Of a stretch of 64,000 nucleotides of DNA, positions 7,111 to 18,833 are shown piece after piece (positions within the stretch are counted from its first letter, which is position 1; every line of letters begins with the position of its first letter). The position numbers and the translations under genes are program-made. The notes below the pieces were generated by a model. The model was not told the origin of the DNA. It was given only the letters and a program-made list of their open reading frames with translations, and made no database searches. The DNA comes from CAYNHF01 sp964397045 (GTDB lineage: Bacteria; Actinomycetota; Acidimicrobiia; Spongiisociales; UBA5794): contig CAYNHF010000027.1 in the NCBI GenBank assembly GCA_964397045.1, positions 1-64,000 of the forward strand, in the 5' to 3' direction.

Positions 7111-9372
7111 TCAATTGGTGAGAGCTGAGCGCAGGAGCAGGGCGGCACCGTGGCGGTCGAGCGGCTCGTTGAAGTTGCCACACTTCGGCGATTGCACACA
7201 CGAGGGACATCCATCCCGACAAGGGCACTGTTCCAGTATGTCGAGCGTGGCGGCGACATGGCGATCGGCGCGTTCGTACGCGATCGGTGCGATCCCGGCC
7301 CCGCCGGGGTAGCCGTCGTAGATGAAGAACGCCGGCTCACCGAATTGTTGATGTAAGGCCGTGGACAGCCCGCCAATGTCCCACCTGTCGCAAACCGCAA
7401 AAAGTGGCAGCACCGAGATCGCGGTGTGCTCCGCAGCATGCAGTGTGCCGGGTAGCAAGAGCCAGCCCAGACCGGTCTCCTCGAAGATGTCTGCGTCAAA
7501 GGTGTACCAGCTCGCCTGCGTTCGCAAGAGACGTTCGGGCAGGTCCAATGGCGTCGTATCCAGAACGCGCCGGGTCGAAATGTCCTTACGGCGATACCCG
7601 AGCACATGTGAGGACACTTCGACGTCGCCGTGGTGCACGGTCATCCGACCCAGCCGTTTCGTGGCGCGGGTGTTGCGGACGGAAAGATCCTTCTCCACTT
7701 GCGGCTCGGTATAGAACGTGGCTTCTTCCCTGCGGACCCAGACTTCTCTCAGATCCTGATCGAGCCGCTCCACGAGATACCCGTCACCCTGGTGCAAGTA
7801 CACCGCCCCAGGATGACACTGGCTGAATGCCCTGCCCTCGTCCACGGTACCGAGCTGTTCGCCATCTTCCCGGTAGATGCGATACCCCCGCCCGCCCGAG
7901 GTGCGAATGTCGATCTCACGCGTCGGAGCACCGCCACCTGCCCAGTACAGGCGTCCCTCGCGAACGCCGAGGCGGCCATCCCCGACCATCTCGGCGGCTC
8001 GCTCCTCGAGTTCATGACCGAAGAACCTCGTGTCCGCGGGATCCAGCGGGAGTTCGTGGGCGGCGCAGGCCACATGGGCAGACATGATTTCCGGATTCGT
8101 CGGGTTGATGACGGCGGCTTCCGCGGCGCGTCCGAACAGGTCGTCCGGGTGCGTCATGTAGTACTGGTCGAGGGCGTCCTGGCCTGCCACCAACACGGCG
8201 AGCGCATCCTCCTGGCTGCGACCCGCTCTACCGATCTGTTGGCGAAAGGAGGCCACGGTGCCGGGAAACGTCGTCAGCACGCAGGCGTCGAGCCCGCCGA
8301 CGTCGATGCCGAGCTCGAGTGCGTTGGTCGCCGTAAGGCCGAGCAGCTCACCGGAGAACAACGCCGTTTCGATCCTGCGGCGCTCTGAGGGCAAGTAGCC
8401 GGCGCGATATGACGCGATGGACTCGGCGCGGAGCCCGTCGAGTCGCTCCCGAGACCAGCGAAGCATCAACTCGCTGGCCTTGCGGCTACGCGAGAACACA
8501 ATCGTGCGCAAATCGCGCTGCAGCAGGTCGACGAACACCCGTGTTGCCTCCGTCAGCGGGCTGGCCCGGATTCCTCGTTCCGTGTCTTCCACTGCAGGAT
8601 TCCAGAGCACGACTGTTCGAGCGCCCTGCGGCGCGGTGTCTTGATCGACAACGGTGATGTCGAGACCGCTGAGGCGGGTAGCGAGGTCGCCGGGGTTGCC
8701 AATCGTGGCTGAGGTGAACACGAAGACCGGATCAGCCCCATAGTGGGAGGCCAGGCGACGCAGCCGGCGGAGAATCTGGGCCACGTGGCTGCCAAACACG
8801 CCGCGGAAGGCGTGCAGCTCGTCGATGACCACGAACCGGAGGTTGGCGAGAAGGCGGCGCCAGCGCAGGTGATGGGGCAGCAGCCCGAAGTGCAGCATGT
8901 CGGGATTGGTGAAAACGACCCGGGCCCGTTCGCGTACCCGAACCCGGTCGGATTGATCGACGTCTCCGTCGTAGCTGCCGGTCTCAATCTCGAATCCGCA
9001 GAGTCGGTCGAAACTGCGGACCTGATCGCGGGCCAGCGCCTTGGTGGGGAAGAGGAGGAGCGCGGTCGCCTCAGGGTCGTTGGCGAGCGCCTCGAGAATC
9101 GGGAGCTGGTAGGCAAGGGACTTGCCGGATGCGGTCCCCGCCACCAGCGCAGTGTGATATCCGGCGCGAATCGAGTCCACTGCGGAGGCCTGATGGCGAT
9201 AGAGCCGTCCGACTCCGGTGGCGTCGAGGTAATCCGACACAGCTGCAGGCAGCGGGGTACCCAGCCGTCCGTACGTGGCAGGTTCGGCATCCAGGCGCTC
9301 GATGTGCACGGCCCGTTCGGCAGTTTCGTCTTCGGTGAGCCACTGCGTTACGGCGTCGTCGATATCACCCAT
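7111..9372 (-). CDS. DEAH-type helicase with C-terminal Zn/DUF1998 domain (MrfA/YprA-like)
   Basis: Superfamily 2 helicase of about 753 residues. Visible motifs: AGTASGKSLAYQLP (Walker A, about 77-90), VIDELHAF (motif II), TSATIGNP (motif III), and ATNALELGIDVGGLD with QQIGRAGRS in the second RecA domain. The C-terminus has a four-cysteine cluster, CPCRDGCPSCVQSPKCGN, as in MrfA/YprA, which takes part in mitomycin-type DNA repair in Bacillus. It is the actinobacterial helicase/secretion-neighbourhood type that pairs with TadE-like genes such as the one at 2182. I use the ATG at 9372 (GDIDDAV) rather than 9420 because the first 16 residues of the longer form look non-conserved. Confidence 0.88.
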   Translation of the reverse strand: MGDIDDAVTQWLTEDETAERAVHIERLDAEPATYGRLGTPLPAAVSDYLDATGVGRLYRHQASAVDSIRAGYHTALVAGTASGKSLAYQLPILEALANDPEATALLLFPTKALARDQVRSFDRLCGFEIETGSYDGDVDQSDRVRVRERARVVFTNPDMLHFGLLPHHLRWRRLLANLRFVVIDELHAFRGVFGSHVAQILRRLRRLASHYGADPVFVFTSATIGNPGDLATRLSGLDITVVDQDTAPQGARTVVLWNPAVEDTERGIRASPLTEATRVFVDLLQRDLRTIVFSRSRKASELMLRWSRERLDGLRAESIASYRAGYLPSERRRIETALFSGELLGLTATNALELGIDVGGLDACVLTTFPGTVASFRQQIGRAGRSQEDALAVLVAGQDALDQYYMTHPDDLFGRAAEAAVINPTNPEIMSAHVACAAHELPLDPADTRFFGHELEERAAEMVGDGRLGVREGRLYWAGGGAPTREIDIRTSGGRGYRIYREDGEQLGTVDEGRAFSQCHPGAVYLHQGDGYLVERLDQDLREVWVRREEATFYTEPQVEKDLSVRNTRATKRLGRMTVHHGDVEVSSHVLGYRRKDISTRRVLDTTPLDLPERLLRTQASWYTFDADIFEETGLGWLLLPGTLHAAEHTAISVLPLFAVCDRWDIGGLSTALHQQFGEPAFFIYDGYPGGAGIAPIAYERADRHVAATLDILEQCPCRDGCPSCVQSPKCGNFNEPLDRHGAALLLRSALTN

Positions 9373-9469
9373 GGGATCACCGTACCGGGGGCTGGTGACG
9401 AATCCGCACGGATCCGCCATCCGGCGGCGATACCGACCATCTCAGCACTAGACCCGGGCTGCCGGCGTG

Positions 9470-10819
9470 TTACCCGTCTATGCCCGCTTCGGGCTCAGAC
9501 TCAAGAGGAGCAGGGGAGCCGTCGAGCAAGCCGTCTGCGTCGATGTCTGCCGAGACCGCGGCGGCCTCCTCCATGTTGAGGAGGACGACACTCGCTTTCC
9601 CATACCAACCGAGCCTGCCTGGGATCACCATATTCTCCATTGTCTCGGCATCGGTCAGGAAGGCGGCTGCGCCGAGCGTCAGCAATCGGTCGGTCGCCAG
9701 GTCGGTGAATCCATACTCGAGCAGGGTCGGAAGCAGGGTTGGAAGCAGATCGACGTTCATGCCCTGGACCATGTCCATGGCAGCGATGATGATCAAACCC
9801 TGATTGAAAGATCGCCCGAGATCCCCGCCGGGCACCCCCTTGCGTGCTCGCGCCAGGTCCAGCGCTTCGTCCGCATTGAGCGTCTGCGGTCCCGGCATGA
9901 AGTCGTGATCGCACTCGACCGAGCAATTCACGTACTTCGGCAGGTCGATTGGCACCTTCCCCAGCGTGCTCATCAGGCCGTCGAATCCCTGGAAACCTAC
10001 CAGGACGTGGCCCTCCAGCGACATCCCAGTGAGCTCCTCGGCGGTCGAGCGGATCAGTTCGGGCCCCCGGTTGGCCATGAGTAGCGTGAACTTGCGCGAG
10101 GTTCCGGGGAGTTCGCTTTCGAGGAGACCGATCCGCGCTGCGGCGGCCACCATGAGTTCCCGATCGATGAGCGTGTCACGCGGGAAACCAACGATCGCAC
10201 CACCGGTGCCGTCAGGGGACAGGGTGATGACATGCAGGCTGTCCGCTCTCAAGCGTTCCTGGTTCTGCCCCGGCCTGGCGTCGGAGCCGATCGCCATGAA
10301 TGCCAGACGCTCGTCTCCCAGCCAGGTGGTACCACCCGTGAATCGGCCGGCCACTACCTGCCAGGCCAATCCCGTGTTGGCGGCGAAGAGCAAGTCTTCT
10401 TCGGTGCTGCCGGCAGCAGTTGCATGGATGACGGCGACATCGTCACCGTTCGGCAACTCGCGCCGTACGACCCGCACGGAACGCGTTGCTGCTCCTGACG
10501 TATTGGCTTCGGTTGCAGCCGCAACCAGGCCTTCGGGTGCGGTGCCCGGATCGTTGCGAGGGTCGACCGCCGCGCTGTAGAAATCGGCCAACGCGGTGCT
10601 GAGGGCCTCGTCCGTCGCTCCGACGATCGTGACCCTGGACGGGCCCTCGGTCGAAGTTACAGAGGTCGGCGGGGCTGCGGTGGTCGTTGTGGTCGTAGCC
10701 GATGTTTCCACCGTCGGCGCGCTGGTAGTCGGTTCGGCGCTGCCGATGGAAGAGGCACACGCACTCACGACGAGCGCGAACGCAGACAGTCCCATGAGAA
10801 TGCGGGGAGAAGAGTTCAC
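9470..10819 (-). CDS. LCP (LytR-CpsA-Psr) family lipoprotein
   Basis: About 449 residues. N-terminal lipobox LVVSAC, a Thr/Ser/Ala-rich linker, an accessory domain to about residue 155, then an LCP domain: RADSLHVITLSP, IVGFPRDTL, a middle region with YVNCSVECDHDF, and ARKGVPGGDLGRSFNQGLII near the end. LCP enzymes transfer polymers (teichoic acids, arabinogalactan, capsule) onto peptidoglycan or proteins. Arg and Asp of the catalytic pocket appear present. GTG at 10819 gives a normal-length signal peptide; a TTG at 10861 with GGAG upstream is the alternative and would place the lipobox Cys at residue 35. A separate transcript from the divergent trkA is likely. Confidence 0.78.
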   Translation of the reverse strand: MNSSPRILMGLSAFALVVSACASSIGSAEPTTSAPTVETSATTTTTTAAPPTSVTSTEGPSRVTIVGATDEALSTALADFYSAAVDPRNDPGTAPEGLVAAATEANTSGAATRSVRVVRRELPNGDDVAVIHATAAGSTEEDLLFAANTGLAWQVVAGRFTGGTTWLGDERLAFMAIGSDARPGQNQERLRADSLHVITLSPDGTGGAIVGFPRDTLIDRELMVAAAARIGLLESELPGTSRKFTLLMANRGPELIRSTAEELTGMSLEGHVLVGFQGFDGLMSTLGKVPIDLPKYVNCSVECDHDFMPGPQTLNADEALDLARARKGVPGGDLGRSFNQGLIIIAAMDMVQGMNVDLLPTLLPTLLEYGFTDLATDRLLTLGAAAFLTDAETMENMVIPGRLGWYGKASVVLLNMEEAAAVSADIDADGLLDGSPAPLESEPEAGIDG

Positions 10820-10920
10820 CGTTTGCGATGGTAGACCAGGCCGCGGACTAATCGGTGTCAACTGATCTCCGGTCTCGCGCCGCTACGCTGAGTGTCCGCC
10901 CAGCAATGGTTTTGGTGGTC

Positions 10921-12249
10921 ATGCGAATTGTGGTGATAGGAGCGGGTGCGGTCGGGTCGTATTTGGCTGAGCGCCTCTCACTCGAAGGTCAGGACGTCGT
11001 GGTCATCGAGTCCGATCCGGCGCGAGCCTCTGAAGTCCAGGATCAGATCGACGCGCTGGTGATCCGGGGGAACGGGGCAAGCCCGGTGACACTGCAGGAA
11101 GCGGGAGCCGGCAACGCCGACCTGGTGATTGCCGTCAGCTCTTCAGACGCGGTGAACGTTCTGGCGGCGAATGCCGCGGCTCGGCTCGGTGCCAAGCGCC
11201 GAATCGCCCGGGTCGAGGATCCGCGGCTCATGGCCGAAGCCGAGGTGCTGGGCGTCGATTTCCTCATCGATCCGGTCGACGCAACTGCCCGCGAACTGGT
11301 GTTGCTCGTTCAACAACGGGGGGTCTCAGAGCTGATCAAGTTCGCAGATGGCCGTCTCAACCTCACCGGGGGGTATATCTCGGCTGAAGCTCCCGTTGCC
11401 GGCATGACGCTCGCCGACCTCCGCACGAAGGTCGAGGGGTGGACCTGGATCGTCGTGGCGGTGATTCGCGATGGGAAGACGATGATCGCCCGCGGTTCGA
11501 CCCGGATCGAGCCGGGAGACCATCTGCTTTTCATGGTCGAAGCGGATCACTCCGGTGAGGCCTTCCGCCTCACCGGCCTTCAAGAAGAACCGGCACGCGA
11601 CGTCACGGTCGTCGGCGCTACGCGCCTGGCAGAACTCACCGCCCGCTACCTGTGCAAAGCCGGCATTTCCACCATCCTGGTTGACAAGGATGAGGATCGG
11701 GTGCGAGCGATCGCGACGGAGAACCCGAAGGTAATCGGTGTCCACGGCGACCCAACCGACCCGAAGGTGTTGATCGCGGAGGGGGTCGCCCGTGCGGACA
11801 CGGTGCTTGCCCTCACCGGGTGGGACGAGGTGAACATCCTTTCGTGCCTGGTGGCGAAGGCGCTCGGCGTGGCGAGCGCCGTGTCGCGGTTCAATAACCC
11901 GGAACTGGTCCAGTTGCTCGCAGGCAAGGGAATCGACGCCGGTGTATCCACCCGCCTCACGGCAGCGAGCGCGATCTTGCGTTTCGTGCGTCGCGGCAAC
12001 GTCTATTCCGTATCGACCTTCCAGGACAGCGATGCCGAAGCGATCGAGGTCGAGGTCGGCCGTACCAGCGAGGCGGTCGGGAAGCGCCTGCGGGACCTCC
12101 ACCTCTCCCACGACCTGATCATCGGGGGGGTCGTTCGGCGGGACAAGGCCTTCGTGCCCACCGGAGACACCAAAATCATGCTCGGGGACCACCTCATCGT
12201 CATCGCGCTTCCTGAAGCCGTCAAGCATGTAGAACAGCTGTCTGGTTGA
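10921..12249 (+). CDS. trkA: Trk K+ uptake regulatory NAD-binding protein TrkA
   Basis: 442 residues with two RCK units: first nucleotide fold at GAGAVGSYLAERL (about 7-19), TrkA_C domain at about 140-215, second fold at VTVVGATRLAELTARYL (from about 225) and a second TrkA_C at the end. Such tandem RCK proteins form the cytosolic gating ring of TrkH/TrkG and sense ATP/ADP or NAD(H). ATG at 10921 starts right at MRIVVIGAGAVG; the longer reading adds non-conserved residues. It overlaps trkH by one base, so the ring and channel are co-translated. Confidence 0.95.
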   Translation: MRIVVIGAGAVGSYLAERLSLEGQDVVVIESDPARASEVQDQIDALVIRGNGASPVTLQEAGAGNADLVIAVSSSDAVNVLAANAAARLGAKRRIARVEDPRLMAEAEVLGVDFLIDPVDATARELVLLVQQRGVSELIKFADGRLNLTGGYISAEAPVAGMTLADLRTKVEGWTWIVVAVIRDGKTMIARGSTRIEPGDHLLFMVEADHSGEAFRLTGLQEEPARDVTVVGATRLAELTARYLCKAGISTILVDKDEDRVRAIATENPKVIGVHGDPTDPKVLIAEGVARADTVLALTGWDEVNILSCLVAKALGVASAVSRFNNPELVQLLAGKGIDAGVSTRLTAASAILRFVRRGNVYSVSTFQDSDAEAIEVEVGRTSEAVGKRLRDLHLSHDLIIGGVVRRDKAFVPTGDTKIMLGDHLIVIALPEAVKHVEQLSG

Positions 12250-13697
12250 TGTCGAGGAAGCGCCTCGCCCATCTCATCGGAGCCGTGGTGGCGGCCGTTG
12301 GCGTGTCGATGTTGCTTCCGGTCGTGGTGGCATTGATCTATCGGGAGGGCAGCGTCGCCATCGAAATCGGGGCAGCTTCGGTAGTGGTCACGCTCATCGG
12401 CATTGCCGTGTGGAGACTCGTACCGGCGCCGGGCCCTTTGTCGACTGCGGACGGCTTCGCCGTCGTCGGCCTCGCCTGGATCGCCATGACCTTGTTCGGG
12501 ACGCTTCCCTACGTATTCACTGGCGAGGTGGGGTCGTTCACGGACTCCGTGTTCGAGACTGCGGCCGGTTTCTCCACCACAGGGGCCTCGGTGGTGCCGG
12601 ATCCCTCAGGCCTGTCTCACGGGATCCTCTTCTGGCGGTCGCTGACGCAGTGGCTCGGCGGTATGGGCATCATCGTGCTGTCCGTCGCCATCCTTCCTCT
12701 ACTCGGGGTGGGTGGCGTCCAGCTGGCCCGAGCCGAATCGCCCGGCCCCGCTCCCGACCGACTCACTCCCCGTTTCAGCGAGACGGCCAAGCGACTCTGG
12801 TTGCTCTACGTGATCTTCACGGTGGTGGAGGCCGGTTTGCTGTGGGCGGCAGGGCTCACCTTGTTTGATGCCACCAACCATGCTCTGACCACGATGTCTA
12901 CGGGTGGCTTCGGAACCAAGGCGGATTCGCTGGCCGGGTTCTCGGATCTTTCGCAGTGGATCGTCATCGCCTTCATGTTCATCGCCGGGACCTCGTTTGC
13001 GCTTCACTTCCGTGCGCTCCGCAAGCCCTTCGAGTACACCCGCAGCTCGGAGTTTCGTCTGTATGTGACGATCCTCGGCGTCGCCTCCATCGTGACGATC
13101 ATCGGTACCTGGGCGAGCCCGCTCGGCGACAGCATCCGTAACTCGATATTCACCGTTGTCTCGATCGTCACCACCACCGGCTACGTCAGCACGGACTACG
13201 AGTTGTGGCCGGTCGTCCTGCAGGTGATGATTCTGGGGCTGATGTTTGTCGGCGGCATGGCAGGTTCCACTGGAGGTTCCGTGAAGCCGTTCCGCCTCGG
13301 GGTGCTGGTGTCTGCGGCACGATCGGACCTGCGCAAGACGATCCACAGCCGCGGGGTTTTCCCGGTCCGGCTCGGCCGCGACCCGGTGCCGGACGAGATC
13401 GTGCGGTCTGTACAGAGCTTCTTCCTCCTTTACATGTTTCTGTTCATGACCGGGACCGTGGTGCTGGCGCTCATCATCGATGTGATGGGGGCAGACCTCG
13501 GCATCATGACCTCGATATCTGCGGTCGCCTCTTCGCTGGGCAACGTCGGTCCGGGGCTGGGGGACGTCGGGCCGACCTCGAACTATGCCGTGATCCCCGG
13601 GCCGGGCAAGTGGCTGCTGGTATTCCTGATGATCGTCGGTCGGCTCGAGATCTACCCGATCCTGCTGCTATTCACGAGGGATCTCTGGCGTCGCTGA
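12249..13697 (+). CDS. trkH: Trk K+ uptake channel subunit TrkH
   Basis: About 482 residues and ten or more hydrophobic helices. The four selectivity-filter P-loops are visible as TTGASV, STGGFG, TTGYVST and SSLGNVGPGLG, the pseudo-fourfold pattern of the SKT superfamily. ATG at 12249 overlaps the trkA stop. Potassium enters the cell down its gradient with TrkA gating. The next gene encodes a membrane pyrophosphatase with a K+-dependent signature, so K+ supply and PPi-driven ion pumping may be linked. Confidence 0.95.
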   Translation: MSRKRLAHLIGAVVAAVGVSMLLPVVVALIYREGSVAIEIGAASVVVTLIGIAVWRLVPAPGPLSTADGFAVVGLAWIAMTLFGTLPYVFTGEVGSFTDSVFETAAGFSTTGASVVPDPSGLSHGILFWRSLTQWLGGMGIIVLSVAILPLLGVGGVQLARAESPGPAPDRLTPRFSETAKRLWLLYVIFTVVEAGLLWAAGLTLFDATNHALTTMSTGGFGTKADSLAGFSDLSQWIVIAFMFIAGTSFALHFRALRKPFEYTRSSEFRLYVTILGVASIVTIIGTWASPLGDSIRNSIFTVVSIVTTTGYVSTDYELWPVVLQVMILGLMFVGGMAGSTGGSVKPFRLGVLVSAARSDLRKTIHSRGVFPVRLGRDPVPDEIVRSVQSFFLLYMFLFMTGTVVLALIIDVMGADLGIMTSISAVASSLGNVGPGLGDVGPTSNYAVIPGPGKWLLVFLMIVGRLEIYPILLLFTRDLWRR

Positions 13698-13827
13698 GTT
13701 GGCAGGGCCGCGAGTCCCGAGCAAGGTTCTGCCGCGCCACCTACGGGGTCTGCGCAAGAATCGGGTCGGTTGCCGACGGCTACACTCCCGACGTCATTTC
13801 CCATCTATGTAGTAGGAGTGATCCCTT

Positions 13828-15888
<2,061 letters not shown>

Positions 15889-15903
<15 letters not shown>

Positions 15904-16170
15904 GCCGATATCGCCGCTCGGCTGGTCGGGGGGACGCGCCATGTCGGGGTCGTTGCGGCGCAACTCCTCCTGAAGCGCATTGCGTTCCCAATAGGCGTCT
16001 TCGCTGCGCCGCCGCGAGCGGCGGATGAGCCAGTAGACCGCGCCGATGGCAGCGCCGACGACCGCAAACACGACGAGCGCGCCGCCGTCCTCCGGCTGGT
16101 TCGGGATGATGCCGTCTGTGTCTTGAGCCGCACTTGCGACGGTCAGCACGTCGGTGAACCCTTCGGTCAT
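15889..16170 (-). CDS. Small single-pass membrane protein, unknown function
   Basis: About 93 residues from ATG 16170: a short N-terminal tail, one hydrophobic helix (ALVVFAVVGAAIGAVYWLI), a basic patch RRSRRRSEDAYWERN and an acidic, Pro-rich cytosolic tail. The open frame goes on upstream to 16347, but that part is Arg/Pro-rich and looks non-coding. It ends 15 bases inside the 3' end of hppA on the other strand. No family recognised; the start is uncertain. Confidence 0.5.
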
Positions 16171-16378
16171 GAGCCGGCCGCCGGCTGCAGATACGGCCAC
16201 GCCTGCTCTGGTCTGGTCACCAGACGGCAGTGGTTTCGTGTGTATCTCGTGGCTCGCCGCACGCGACGTTCCGGGAATGCGCCGGCCCGCGGCGACCTGG
16301 CGCCCTTGAGGAGCTGGGATCCGTGATGGCATTCCTTCGGCACCCACCTAGCCTACGTCTTCGCAGGAAGGCAGATCG

Positions 16379-17617
16379 ATGAGCGTTGAGATCACGCTGG
16401 TCCGACACGGCGAGACGACGGCGAACGTCGCAGGCGTGTGGCAGGGCCATACGAATTCGGGCTTCTCTCCGTACGGACGCGAGCAGGTGAAACGCCTCGC
16501 CGAACGGCTGGCCGCGGAAAGCTTCGACCTCGTGATCACCTCTGACCTGGGGAGGGCCGCGGCGACGGCCGGGGCTCTTGGGGTGGATTACGAAACCGAT
16601 GTCCGCTGGCGCGAACTGCACCTAGGGAGCTGGGAAGGAATGACAGGCGAGGAGATCGAGGAGCAGGACGGAGCCGTTGCCGCTGCGGTTCTGGCGGGAG
16701 AAGACGTCGCGATTGGTGGAGGCGAGCGCATCTCCGAGTTGGTCGGAAGGCTGTCGAGTGGATTCGACGACCTCGTCGATCGGCTCGAGGACGGTTCGCG
16801 TGCACTCGTCGTGAGCCACGGCGGGGCACTCCTGGCCTTGTTCTCGACGGTTTTCGGCGGGCGGATGGACGATCGCCTCATCCGGCTCACCAACACCGCC
16901 GTGTCGCGGATCGAGATCGACCGGCACGGCACCACCGTGCAGGTCTACAACGACAACACGCATCTGCCGGGAGCACCGCTGCGGATCCCGGATGGCTCGA
17001 CGGAACTGATCATGGTCCGGCACGGACAAACCGAGGCAAATCTCGACGGAAGGTGGCAGGGCCATCAGGACGGTTTGCTCACTCCGGAAGGACGCGAGCA
17101 AGCCCGGCTGCTGGCTTCGGTGTTTCCCGTGGTCGATGCCTTCTACAGTTCCCCGCTGTTGCGGGCCTATGACACGGCGGTGGCGCTCGCCGATCGCCAA
17201 TTGGCAATAGTGACGACCGATCCCGGACTGTGCGAGATCGGTTTCGGGACGTGGGAAGGGCTTACCGTGTCCGAGATCCGGAAGGCAGACCGGGTCGGCT
17301 TCGATGAACTAGCGGCAGGGATCGACGAACCTAGGGGAGGGAGCGGCGAGACGTTCAGTGGTGTCGCAAGCAGGGTCGCCGAGAGCGCGGAGCGCATCGT
17401 CACCGATCACGTGGGCTCGGTCACTGCAGCGGTATCGCACGGCGGAGCCACCCGGGCGTATGCCGCTGGCGTGCTCGGGCTCGACTTCTCGTCGCGGCAC
17501 CGGCTGGGCTTGCTCGCCAACACTGCCATGGCCAGGGTGGCGTACGGGCCACGGGGTCCGGCGCTGGCGGCGTGGAACCTCACTCCGCATCTCACCGTAC
17601 CGGCAACCGCGCTCTGA
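16379..17617 (+). CDS. Tandem histidine phosphatase (two phosphoglycerate-mutase-like domains)
   Basis: 412 residues made of two copies of the histidine phosphatase fold. The first begins ITLVRHGETTANVAGVWQGH and ends near residue 200 with LVVSHGGALLALF; the second begins LIMVRHGQTEANLDGRWQGH (from about 207) and contains AAVSHGGATRAYA. Both copies keep the RHG phospho-acceptor His, the downstream Glu region and the second His, so both may be active. GGAAGG precedes the ATG at a good distance. Substrate unknown; it may be a broad phosphatase or act on phosphosugars or cobalamin intermediates. It is followed two bases later by a mannosyltransferase gene. Confidence 0.85.
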   Translation: MSVEITLVRHGETTANVAGVWQGHTNSGFSPYGREQVKRLAERLAAESFDLVITSDLGRAAATAGALGVDYETDVRWRELHLGSWEGMTGEEIEEQDGAVAAAVLAGEDVAIGGGERISELVGRLSSGFDDLVDRLEDGSRALVVSHGGALLALFSTVFGGRMDDRLIRLTNTAVSRIEIDRHGTTVQVYNDNTHLPGAPLRIPDGSTELIMVRHGQTEANLDGRWQGHQDGLLTPEGREQARLLASVFPVVDAFYSSPLLRAYDTAVALADRQLAIVTTDPGLCEIGFGTWEGLTVSEIRKADRVGFDELAAGIDEPRGGSGETFSGVASRVAESAERIVTDHVGSVTAAVSHGGATRAYAAGVLGLDFSSRHRLGLLANTAMARVAYGPRGPALAAWNLTPHLTVPATAL

Positions 17618-17619
17618 TC

Positions 17620-18720
17620 GTGCGGCTGCTTCTCATCACGAACGACTATCCGCCCAAACCAGGTGGAATCCAGCAGTACCTCGGCAACCTGGTTGATCAC
17701 CTCAGCGGCCCGGTCCGGGTACTGGCCCCCGCAGACGGCCCGGCAGACACCAGGTCGGGCGAAGGACTGGTGGCCCGGAATCGTCGCACCTTCATGTGGC
17801 CCACCCCGGCTGTAGCCGACTGGATCGAGTCCGAGGCGGCCCGGTTCGCACCAGACGTTGTGCTGTTCGGCGCTCCCCATCCGCTTCCGCGGCTGACGGA
17901 CCGATTGCGGCAGCGGCTGGGGACTCCTATTGGTGTCATGTGCCACGGCGCGGAGATCACGCTGCCGGCCGCTGTCCCCGGCTTGCGGGGTGCCATGATC
18001 CGCTCACTACGGACGGCAGACGTGAGGTTCGCGGTGAGCCGCTACACGCAGCAGCGAGTACAACGCCTAACCGGCCTTCCGGTGGTTTATGCCGGCGGTG
18101 GGGTGGATCCAACCATGTTCACCCCGGCGCCGGACCGCCGGCAACCGGGAGCGATTCCGGTCGTGGGATGTGTGAGCCGCTTCGTGCCGCGTAAGGGACA
18201 GCACCGGTTGGTCGAAGCCGCGGCCCGCCTTGGTGATCGCGGAACGCCGGTCGAGGTAGTGCTCGTCGGGAGGGGGCGAAAGGAGGGCAGGCTGCGCAGC
18301 CTGGCCGCGCGCAGCGGAGTGGTCGTCAGATTCGCGGTGGATGTTCCGTGGGAGGTGCTGCCGGATCTGTACCGCACCATGGACGTCTTCGCGATGCCCT
18401 GCCGTAGCCGGTGGGCGGGCCTGGAAATCGAGGGCCTCGGCCTGGTATATCTCGAGGCCGCCGCCTCCGGTCTGCCGGTCCTTGCCGGTGGCTCCGGTGG
18501 CAGCCCCGAGACGGTGATACCGGGGAAAACCGGCTTCGTCGTGCACTCGGTCGACGACCTCATCGAGGGCCTCGAGCTCATGATCGGTGATCCGACCCGG
18601 GCCCGTGCGATGGGTGAAGCGGGACGGAATCGCGTGCTGGCGGAATACACTTGGGAGGCCGTCGCGACCCGTCTGCAGGCCGGGTTCAAGGCGGCCACAT
18701 CCGGGGCCGATACCCGGTAA
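17620..18720 (+). CDS. GT4-family glycosyltransferase, PimB-like mannosyltransferase
   Basis: 366 residues, two Rossmann lobes. N-terminal LLLITNDYPPKPGGIQQYLG and C-terminal GLEIEGLGLVYLEAAASGLP followed by GGSGGSPETV match the PimB-prime type GDP-mannose-dependent phosphatidylinositol-monomannoside mannosyltransferases of actinobacteria. The EGLGLVYLEAAA segment holds the Glu residues that bind the donor sugar phosphate. GTG at 17620 starts the fold exactly, two bases after the phosphatase stop, so the two genes are likely co-transcribed. The exact acceptor lipid is inferred. Confidence 0.82.
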   Translation: MRLLLITNDYPPKPGGIQQYLGNLVDHLSGPVRVLAPADGPADTRSGEGLVARNRRTFMWPTPAVADWIESEAARFAPDVVLFGAPHPLPRLTDRLRQRLGTPIGVMCHGAEITLPAAVPGLRGAMIRSLRTADVRFAVSRYTQQRVQRLTGLPVVYAGGGVDPTMFTPAPDRRQPGAIPVVGCVSRFVPRKGQHRLVEAAARLGDRGTPVEVVLVGRGRKEGRLRSLAARSGVVVRFAVDVPWEVLPDLYRTMDVFAMPCRSRWAGLEIEGLGLVYLEAAASGLPVLAGGSGGSPETVIPGKTGFVVHSVDDLIEGLELMIGDPTRARAMGEAGRNRVLAEYTWEAVATRLQAGFKAATSGADTR

Positions 18721-18833
18721 CTGGAGCCCGGCGCGGAATACGGCAGCGCCACCAGACCTTGACATGCGGGCCGCCTTCCAATAGATATGCGCAGTCGCAG
18801 CGCTCGCTGCCGTCGAAGGAGTCCATCACCGTC

